Position numbers and translations under genes: made by a program
Shown here: positions 56,274 through 64,000 of the stretch, piece by piece
How the letters are laid out: every line of letters begins with the position of its first letter
Numbering within the stretch: position 1 is the first letter of the stretch
Origin: Uranotaenia lowii
Lineage: Eukaryota; Arthropoda; Insecta; Diptera; Culicidae
Reading direction: 5' to 3'
Assembly (NCBI RefSeq): GCF_029784155.1
Contig: NC_073692.1
Location: 318,513,641 to 318,577,640 of the forward strand
DNA length: 64,000 nucleotides
Notes under the pieces: generated by a model
The model's database searches: none
Seen by the model: the letters and a program-made list of their open reading frames with translations, nothing else
What the model was told of the DNA's origin: nothing

Positions 56274-57210
56274 AGGTACACCGGGGTAAGTAGGGACGCG
56301 GGGTAAGTGGGGACGGTGGCTATTACAACAATACTGTTAACTATTTTTTCAAACTTTTAATGCAGAATTTTAAATTTACTAGTAATCTATCCAATAACTG
56401 TATAAGAGGTACGGTTCCGACGATAACGGATGTTTACGGTGACTTTTAGTTAATTTTCTATTTTTAACTACAATGTGGAGTTGATGTGCATCTTTTTCAA
56501 TCGCCAATTTCCCGTAAACTAGCTGGCTCTTGACGAAAAACTCTACATTGCAACAATCCTTACATTAGAAACAACCAGTTAGGAAAAGAAACGACGATTT
56601 AAAATTAAGAAAAAAGAGTCTATTTAAAAAAATCTAAAATGTTGTCTCCAAACCCTACCTGGGGTAAGTGGGGACGGCTTTATACATACTTGATGTTTAG
56701 GATTTTTTTTCAATTTTCTCTCCTTCATTCAATACATTTTAGCTCTATTTAGCATTCGGATCACGAAAAGTTGGGAAAAGTACTTGTGTTTTCTGGAATA
56801 AGCATATATTTTCGATAAAATCGGATCTCGTGTGTTGCAACATAAATTAAACACAATTATCACTACCATGAAATTTTTTCAAAATTTTGGATGGTTCGAG
56901 CAATGCAGTAACGTATTCAACCAAGAAAACACAAATTTGTTGAAAATTTCCTGAGAAATCAAAGGGAAAATCTACCGTCCCCACTTACCCCATGAAGCGG
57001 GGTAAGTGAAGACACCAGCAGTCCATAACAATTCACGTGATAACTTTTTTCGCTTTTCGTTTATCAAGCTCATCTCTTCAGCATTTGTAAACAACATGTT
57101 CAGCATCACAATGAACTCGATTTTATTAAAATTGATCCTCTGCTGATTTTTTAATGATATTTCAAAGTTGAACTATACGAAAAACCGTCCCCACTTACCC
57201 CGGTGTACCT
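56274..57210. mobile_element. TA-flanked MITE with reiterated GGGGTAAGTGGGGAC word
   Basis: The left end AGGTACACCGGGGTAAGT and the right end ACTTACCCCGGTGTACCT are perfectly inverted over 18 bases, flanked by TA (56272-56273, 57211-57212). The word GGGGTAAGTNGGGAC occurs at 56283, 56300 and 56661 on plus, 56977 on minus, 56999 (variant) on plus and 57187 on minus. No coding capacity. The length is 937 bp. Confidence 0.9.
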
Positions 57211-57212
57211 TA

Positions 57213-57837
57213 TCGAATTTCATTGCTGAATTTTTTATACACTGTTGCCAGCCCCGATTTTTTAAAAATAAAAATGGTATTATCTTAAAATGCAACCACT
57301 TTTTTTGATTTTTATGAGGTCGATTTGTAAAATTTTACTCAAGAATCTTTTATTCATGGCCAAGTTATGTAATAAAAAATGTACTTCAATTTATGTGATG
57401 AATAACAAGAAACTGATGCTGGGAGATGAAGCAAAGCCATCTTTTTGGAGGCTTTTTCATAAGGCGAAACGATGGAACTTTTCATTTCCAAAGTTCAATA
57501 ACGCCGGAACGGCGCATCTTGTTTCGGTTAAATGAGAGATTTTTATGTTAATTTTACGCTGAATACATTGGCGCCATTAACATTGAGAAAAGTTTGAGCA
57601 TTATGAGGTGATCTTATTTTTAGTTTTAACATACAAAAGTATTGAATCTGGCAAAACTGTACACAAAATTTAATAACAGCAATCAATTGACAATAACTGA
57701 TTCTTAAGTCTCACCTCATTTGTAGCTTCTACGTTTTCTAAGGAAATAGCTGTTTTCAAGAAAAAAAAAGGCAAAATTTTAAAGAATAAGGGCTCCCAGG
57801 AGGAGGTGCAACCAAAACTTTGTTTTTTTACATTACA
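57213..57837. other. Unassigned spacer
   Basis: An 81-codon frame at 57290-57535 is unrecognised and probably chance. Confidence 0.4.
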
Positions 57838-58025
57838 GGTTAACCCAGGGCCGTAGGAAGAACCGGCTCACGGGAAAGGTTTTGATGACAATTTACAAGC
57901 TGAAGAAAATGTATTTGTACTAAATTCAAATTATTCAGGTTTAAGTTATTTTGCATTATAAATGATTTATTTTTTGAAAATAAATCCTAGGAGTTACTTT
58001 TTTTCATGAATCTAAAAAAAAAATA

Positions 58026-58097
58026 ACTTGTGATATAGCTCAGACGGTAAATCAGTTGCCTCCTGAGCTGATGTCCGTGAGTTTGAGCCCAAATCTT
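58026..58097 (+). mobile_element. tRNA-derived SINE, family A, copy 3 (head only)
   Basis: TTGTGATATAGCTCAGACGG (box A) and GATGTCCGTGAGTTTGAGCC (box B) match the head of copy 1. The body is absent. Confidence 0.75.
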
Positions 58098-58179
58098 TAA
58101 AATGGTTTGAATTTTAAATATTGAAACTGATCCAAACTTATAATCAGAGACAGTAAACTAGCTATTTTTACCCAAAGTT

Positions 58180-58374
58180 TCCGGGCTGGGCCAATCCAGG
58201 CAATTTTATCTTAAAACCTTGCGAAATAAGGGCATATTGTTTCGAAATTTCCCTTCAAAATTCGGCCAATATACAGGCATATTTCGGAATTACTCCATTT
58301 AAATCAATTTATTTTATCCCAACGCAAATAGAGTGAGAAAGTTTAGTAAAAATCCGGACAATCTGGTAAGCTTA
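58180..58374. mobile_element. MITE family A-like block inside the hAT
   Basis: TTTCCGGGCTGGGCCAATCC at left and AATCCGGACAATCTGGTAAG at right parallel the block at 45797-46233, in the same orientation and with the same hAT neighbour sequence. Confidence 0.5.
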
Positions 58375-58698
58375 GTCCTACTTTATTGGGATTCAATATT
58401 TGGAACTCAACTACAACCAACAAGGGAGAGATTTTTTGAAAAATTGTTGTAGAATTGTAGTCCTGGAAGGAGATTTCGAGGTTTTGGAGTTAAGATTGTT
58501 ATACTATTGTGACTCTTGAATCATTTAAGTTGTTTATCAAAGTTTAATAAGAAATTAGAAATGTCAAACTTTATGTTTAGCAAAATAATCACTTAGCATT
58601 TTTGGACCTTCATGAAGGGAGGTAGTCCTCCAATTCACCACCCCCCCCCCTTCCTTCGGCCATAGGTTGACCTAATCAAGGCAATGCAAAATGGTGCA

Positions 58699-59765
58699 GG
58701 GGTGGTAGAAACTGTACAAAACGCACCAGTTAAGCATAATCGTTATTTGCAGCGATACCCATTATCTATGAACCGAATTGAAAGTTTACGACGATTCAGG
58801 GATCAGATTTACGTCTTATCAAAAAGAAATAATATGTTAAACACACGATTTTGGTTATATTTTTGTAAAAATCTTAAACAGCCAGAAAACAAGCCGCGGG
58901 GTAGAACGCCAAAACTAGTGGACAGAACGCACCATACCGAAAGGGTGGTAAGAAATGAAACAATTATTATTAGGAATGTAATGATTGAAACATAAAATGT
59001 TAAATTACATGTTCATCATATTTTTGTAAACTTACCATACTTTGGCAAAAAATCATTTATCAAGCTAAACTCATCGAAAATTTCGCTTTTCAAAATACAC
59101 TTTTTTAGTGCCTTATAGGTAAAACGCCTAAAGGTAGGCAACGAAATTTAATTACTTGACTGATATCGCGGTAAACATGGCGGCAGATATTTTTTCCGAG
59201 TCGAATATTGGTGCACATTTTTAACTCGAACAAGGATGAAATTTGTTATAATTATGCATCGATATCGTAATTTAGGAGTCAGCAAAAATAAAGAATGGCA
59301 TTTTGTATTGATATTTGGGTTTTCTCAACTCATAACAGCATTCAAAATTTGAGCCTAAAACACGTGGTCTTGTGGGCATTTTACCCGAATTTTGATATGA
59401 TTGATTTTAGTTAAAAATTGGATGAAGTTAGTAAAATACAACAAAGTATTTATAGTCTTCCGAAAGTGCACGCGAGTGTAAAAACGATAAGTTGTAGTTT
59501 AATCAGATTATCCAGGCCAGTTTATCATAAAACCTTAAATGTTAACCATGAAAAATAACAGTTTTTAAGCTGATTCCACTAATCCTTCTGTTTCTAAGAA
59601 CTAAAGTCATTTTTGTGAACTTTTCATCTAATAAATGATGAAAAAGCTTGTTTGCTACAATATAAATGAAGAAAAACATCATTGGAAACCAAAGGTTGGT
59701 GTATTTTTGAGAAAGAATGACATGGGCCATCTTACCGCGCTGGTGCGTCTTGTACAGTTTTCCCC
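58699..59765. mobile_element. TA-type MITE with reiterated ACGCACCA word
   Basis: AAACTGTACAAAACGCACCAG at left is inverted at right as CTGGTGCGTCTTGTACAGTT. The outer bases are GGGG (left) and CCCCTATA (right). AACGCACCA, AACGCC and similar words recur inside (58900-58940, about 59130). A 103-codon frame at 58684-58995 straddles the left end and is not a recognised protein. The length is about 1.07 kb. Confidence 0.72.
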
Positions 59766-60905
59766 TATATATGCCATAATTTTTTTTTTCTATAAGTTTT
59801 TGTATTTAAAAACAACTATTAGAAATATGTAAAAATAATTTTAGAAATTTTGACAAAATTGTTAAATATTTTAAAAAATTTAACCAAGGGTTTCATTTAA
59901 TTATCAATTTTTTTTTCTACGACCGCAAGCTTTTTCAAATTTTGTGAGAAAAATCAGACAAGTTTTATCATTGTTTATCCCCCCCCTAAACAATTTCCCT
60001 CTTGAGGAAAACCACAAAAATGGTCAAAACGTCGGGTGTTTCAAAATAAAAGTTGTTTTCTTGAAAGTTGTTTGCTTAAAAGTTGTTTGCAAAAATTGAT
60101 TAGAATACATCATACACGGTCGATAAAATAACCTTTTTTTTATTATTTTCAATCTTCTCTTTTTAACCGATCATGATTTTTTAGTTAATCTATGAAAAGT
60201 GATTACAAGTAGCAACTTTCAAAAAAAATTAAATTATTTTGAAGTGGTATTCTTTTCAATATATACAACAACGCTTTGAACTACATTTTAATTATTAATA
60301 TTTTTTAAGTGCATTTTGGTACTGTTTTTATTTCTAGATCAATTTATTTAAAAAAAACACCATGGGCGGGTCCTTCGCGAGAGCCAAGCCCTAATAGACT
60401 TGAGAATTTAACATCGTTTTAGTCAGAGGTACAAAATCTTAGTAAAAATGCTTTGAAAGTAGATTCAGATACCGCACAACTACCTTATTGGAGATATATT
60501 GCCCAATTTGCCTCAGTTCACCCCAAAAATTATAAAAATTAGAAGATAATTCAGATTATAAAAGTAGAAAAACTCATCCAAATTCAATAATTTTCATGGA
60601 AAATATTCTCAAACTAGATCCTATGTAAAAAACCGAATAAAATTGGAATGTACATACATTATTAAAAAAAAAGGAGCGTTGAGGATTAAACAGCCATAAC
60701 TCAGATCTCCGATTATTAAATTTTTCGTAGATTTGAAAGAGAAAAATGGAAAGGATCTGTTTCTTATGCTAAAATTTTCTCTAAGATGTTTAAAATAATT
60801 TTTTAAAGAAAAACTAAGCAAGCCCACTTTGACTTATTGAAATAACTCGAAAACTCAACTGTGTCTCACTACACCTAAATTATTTTACTGAACACGTGTA
60901 AAATT
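59766..60905. other. Unassigned AT-rich stretch
   Basis: GTCAAAACGTCGGGTG followed by AATAAAA at 60022-60050 resembles words near the ends of some retroelements, but is too short to assign. Confidence 0.4.
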
Positions 60906-60910
60906 GACCT

Positions 60911-61129
60911 CTAGTTGACCAAATAACCTTGTAAAAATTTAAAAGCATCGAATTGAATTCCTGCAGCAATGGCAAAATCACGATAAAGTAGTTTACCGTC
61001 ATCGTTCGGCACGCATATGAACGAAAACGTTTCGGGAAAAGCAGGAACCTGATGGACATGATTACTTATGTTAGCTCCAGTTATATTGTACTTATTCACA
61101 GATGTGAAAACTGCTGTGCCTCGAGGCAT
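60911..61129 (-). other. 72-codon open frame, unidentified
   Basis: The minus-strand peptide is well balanced in composition for an AT-rich background (VFTSVNKYNITGANISNHV, FSFICVPNDDGKLLYRDFAI) and starts at ATG. I recognise no family and see no neighbouring splice evidence. It could be a decayed exon or chance. Confidence 0.25.
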
Positions 61130-62850
61130 TATGAATGAAGATGGGTGGCTGGGAGGTTGTGAGAACTGTGAGGCCCCTTTTCACCACCCCCAACAGCAAC
61201 TTGTTGGAACCTGACCGGGTTTCTAACATACGTGTGGTTGTTCCTTAAGCAAAATAACGGCACACAATTCATAGAGTAGGAATTGACCAAGCCATGGTCC
61301 AGACCAGCCTGTTACATACTAATTCGTCTCTGGATCTGCTTAACCAACCATTGAAAAGTAATTTGATACCAACCGAGGATTTTCCCACAGACTAACGTAA
61401 GTTTGTGTTTGTGAGCCGGTGAATTTGTTCTATGCCAAGTAAATATGAGGAACCTTCTTTCGTTCTTGTTTATGCTTATACTGTTAAGTGTATAGTACCA
61501 GCTTTGCTTGGGTACTTAACGGTCGCTTCGATGTAAGAGGATAGAATTATAACTATTTACTGACAGTAAGAAGCTTTGCACGATTGTAGTGGGATCGAGA
61601 ATATTGATTTCCTACTGGAAAGTCGGTGAGACAAGTTTTGTATTGTTCCAGTGTGAAAAATGTCAACTCTGTGAGAAATTTTAGCGCAATTTTCAAATAA
61701 CCTCGACCTTTAAAAAGTTTTTACTTTAGATGTAACAATGATCAGCAATTTTTCCTCAATTTTATGATAGGAGCAAATATGCATTTCAACTGTACAGGAA
61801 GTATCAAAACTAGAACGATCCGCATTTCAGAAAAGTCAAAAGCTTATTGCAATCCGTTTCCAGAAAATCAGTCAACATTCAACATCCGCGAAACTTTCCC
61901 TTGTGAAATCCCAGTTCAACGATTCCGGGGAAAACTGATACCGAATTGTTTTATTTCGAATCCAATCCAAAACTATCTCCGCTCCATTTTAGTCCCTCCG
62001 TCACGGGGATTCGAATGATGCACCATCAAAAAGCAGTTTTTCGATGAAGTTTTTCAGTTCCAGCTCCACCAGGGGATGAATATTCAACAATTGTAGCCGA
62101 GTGCCTCCCCAAATGGCTTCATCAGTTTGGCTTTGGTTCGGGTTTGCTTTTTCGCTGAAATATCAGACTGGGGATTGCGTTTTCTGAGTTGTGTAGGACG
62201 GTTTCAAAAAAAAATCTTTGAAATTTTTCAGTAGCAGCTAAGTGAAATGGTTTTTGAAACAACTGGACATGTGCTCGAATCCAAATTACAAAGGGAAAGA
62301 ATAAGTGATGTTGAAATGTTTTGTGAATCAACTTGTGATTGACATGGTTATTAGGGCTATTGCGAATTGTAGGATATGTGCCAAAAATTCTCCTTTCTGA
62401 TAATGATTTGTGGCTCTATGTCCCAAAGTGTAAGAGATGTGGTAGGTCGGAATATTTTTGTGAATTGTTTTTCTCATAAAAATTTAAATTCATTCATTTG
62501 AACACGAATATTTTTTCTTCCTAGAAGCATTACATTTCAGAGTGAACTTTACATTCCGAAAGGAAAATATGGAGAAAAATCAAATTTTTCAATAATTTGA
62601 ATTTTTTAACTATTCAGTGTTCCAGTTTCAGTCCAAAAATGTGTTTTAATTTCCACGATCTGAAGCTTAAAAATGTTTTTTTTAGAAATGTGTTGAAGTT
62701 GATTCTATTTTTGCATTTCACAATTCTCAAACCATTTTAAAAATTATAAAGAACTACTTTTTTTTTATCAAAATATAAACAAGATTCAAAAGTTTGTCCG
62801 TAAACAAATGACGTGTTCATCCTGAGGTTTCATTCTTAATTGAATGGGAT
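61130..62850. other. Unassigned
   Basis: Moderately GC-rich at 61.13-61.42 kb, AT-rich after. An 84-codon frame (61764-62018) is unrecognised. No repeats were paired. Confidence 0.35.
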
Positions 62851-62853
62851 TGT

Positions 62854-63381
62854 TTGCTGAGAGCGTGTTTTACCCTATTTCAATTTCATTTATCAAAACA
62901 TGAAAGGACAATCTTCTCATCAAATCAAATAAACTTTCGTTGTGCTGCTCGTAGTTATATTCAGATATTTTTTGTTGCTTTCTCTCTAAACGAAATGATG
63001 ATATATGATGCTCTGGTTGCGTTATTTCTAGTTCAATTGAAACTTCTTTTTTTTTCATCGAATACCTATTACCGTTTTTCAATAGCAATATTTTCGTTCC
63101 AGTTCCACGAATCTCAAACAAATAAAGTGAGGTTAGGAAATGCAGATATCGATTTTAATAAAGCTCCCGCGGATTTGAACGCAAACTCCCATATTTATGT
63201 CCCTATTCACTTCGGTTGGATGACGAGTTTAGGCTGCTGTCAGTCTAGTTTTCTAAAACCGAACGCTGCTGACGTTCGTCCGCGGAAATCCGGTCAGCTT
63301 TCATTCAATAAAACTTGCGGAAACTGTTGGAATTTTTCCTATACTACCCGGAACTTTACTTCAATAAATTTCTGGGAATGA
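62854..63381 (+). other. 175-codon open frame, unidentified
   Basis: This is the longest open frame outside transposons on the right side. It is Phe/Ser-rich in its first half (AT-rich DNA) and more balanced in the second (63120-63381, GC-richer, with PIHFGWMTSLGCCQSS). No motif, signal or family is recognised. The change in composition midway suggests a chance frame spanning two sequence types. Confidence 0.25.
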
Positions 63382-64000
63382 TGAGGAATTGATGAAATAC
63401 GGGAGGGGATGTTTCGATCAGAATAGAGATGGATTTTCATTTCTCGGTGCCAAATTGGTAATTCGGGCTAGTTTTGAAATTGAATATATCCTGTTTCCGG
63501 GCCACACGTTTTTCAGGATCTGAAAATGCAGTGCCCGGGAAAATGACCACATCATACCACACTGCATTGGCTTGGCATACAGTTTTGGTTTAACGAGTTT
63601 TCATAAGGTTTTGCGAAATAATCTGCGCGGATTTGCTTGGCTGCATCAACGATCGGCTGTGTGAGTTTGTGAATCGAATTTGCTGACCGGCTGGCTAGCA
63701 GTTTGTTTATTTGTTTCCGGCAAATGCAGCAATTCCAATTCGACGCCTCATCGAATCACTCGGTCGATTCATTATTGGGGTTTTGTTTTCTCCCCGAGAG
63801 ATTGCAGCTGGATGATAATTGCAGGAAAATTTAAATTGCAATCAAACCAGAAGTAGGTATCGCTTTCATTCGCAGGAAATGCTTTGGGATCAAATCAATT
63901 TTCCCTAAATTGATTTCATAATTCCAAATTGAAATTTTACTAAGGAAATGAAATCCTACGCAATAGCGATGCATTAAAATTGTTGAATTCCAAAAACTTT
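63382..64000. other. Unassigned, GC-richer than background
   Basis: No transposon features. It continues the island that begins near 63120. Confidence 0.35.

Larger units (their letters stand above)
57846..58664. mobile_element. hAT element with GGCCGTAGGAAG ends
   Basis: The left end CAGGGCCGTAGGAAG and the right end (reverse complement TATGGCCGAAGGAAG) are flanked by GGTTAACC (57838-57845) and GGTTGACC (58665-58672), an 8-bp duplication with one change. The interior contains a family A SINE head and a family A MITE-like block. A degraded relative is at 45.8-47.06 kb. No transposase. Confidence 0.78.

Noticed and set aside
62854..63381. 175-codon frame as a host gene
   Set aside because: It spans an abrupt change in base composition, has no motif and lacks splice or promoter support; retained only as an unidentified open frame.
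1..64000. CRISPR array, bacterial operon or prophage
   Set aside because: No regular spacer-repeat array, no ribosome binding sites and no dense gene packing; composition and elements are those of an insect nuclear genome.
1..64000. LTR retrotransposon or endogenous viral element
   Set aside because: I looked for long direct terminal repeats, primer-binding sites, protease/integrase motifs and viral polymerase motifs and found none that I could support.

Overview
The window is AT-rich eukaryotic DNA, most likely from a mosquito (Culicidae). The main clues are a Tc1/mariner transposase of the ITmD37E type first described in mosquitoes, several copies of a culicid-style RTE retrotransposon, three tRNA-derived SINE families and a dense load of hAT, TA-flanked and TTAA-flanked non-autonomous elements. 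No host gene, rRNA, true tRNA, CRISPR array or bacterial-style operon could be recognised. The sequence reads as an intergenic desert or the inside of a very long intron, filled by transposable elements of different ages. Almost all short open frames are chance or element-derived.

Layout. 1.4-5.6 kb: three LINE fragments on the minus strand (a CR1/Jockey-like 3' end with a (TAAA)n tail, an RTE fragment with a (TAGG)n tail, and a second CR1-like RT) plus a tRNA-derived SINE. 8.77-10.21 kb: a hAT element with perfect 8-bp target duplications. 10.7-16.6 kb: a TA-flanked MITE, a 10-bp tandem array, a degenerate GGATCA-type repeat field carrying a SINE, and a MITE nested inside another MITE. 18.58-19.97 kb: the best-preserved element, a full-length poly(A) retroposon that encodes only an intact 381-residue gag-like ORF1 with three zinc knuckles and has a perfect 13-bp target duplication. 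20.67-23.28 kb: a Helitron-like element. 23.8-28.0 kb: a TTAA-flanked MITE, an RTE fragment and a tRNA-derived SINE. 28.7-35.7 kb: self-complementary elements, including a 250-bp palindrome and a directly duplicated inverted repeat.

35.75-43.74 kb is a nested stack. One RTE copy (+) is split by a 5.1-kb hAT element, which itself contains a frameshifted ITmD37E mariner and a second 1.1-kb hAT element. The same RTE is hit again by a TA-flanked element. Target duplications at each layer give the order of insertion. 45-60 kb holds more SINEs, two copies of another hAT family that share one internal insertion, MITE copies, and two TA-flanked elements whose terminal word is repeated inside the element. 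60-64 kb has no recognisable element.

The elements interact only as parasites of one another: SINEs and the ORF1-only element depend on LINE machinery elsewhere in the genome, and the MITEs and non-autonomous hATs depend on transposases not encoded here. Several islands that are richer in GC than the background (about 0.7-1.2, 24.5-25.7, 32.8-34.2, 44.1-44.8, 49.6-50.4 and 63.1-63.8 kb) carry no recognisable element and are the best places to look for host conserved non-coding sequence or unrecognised exons.
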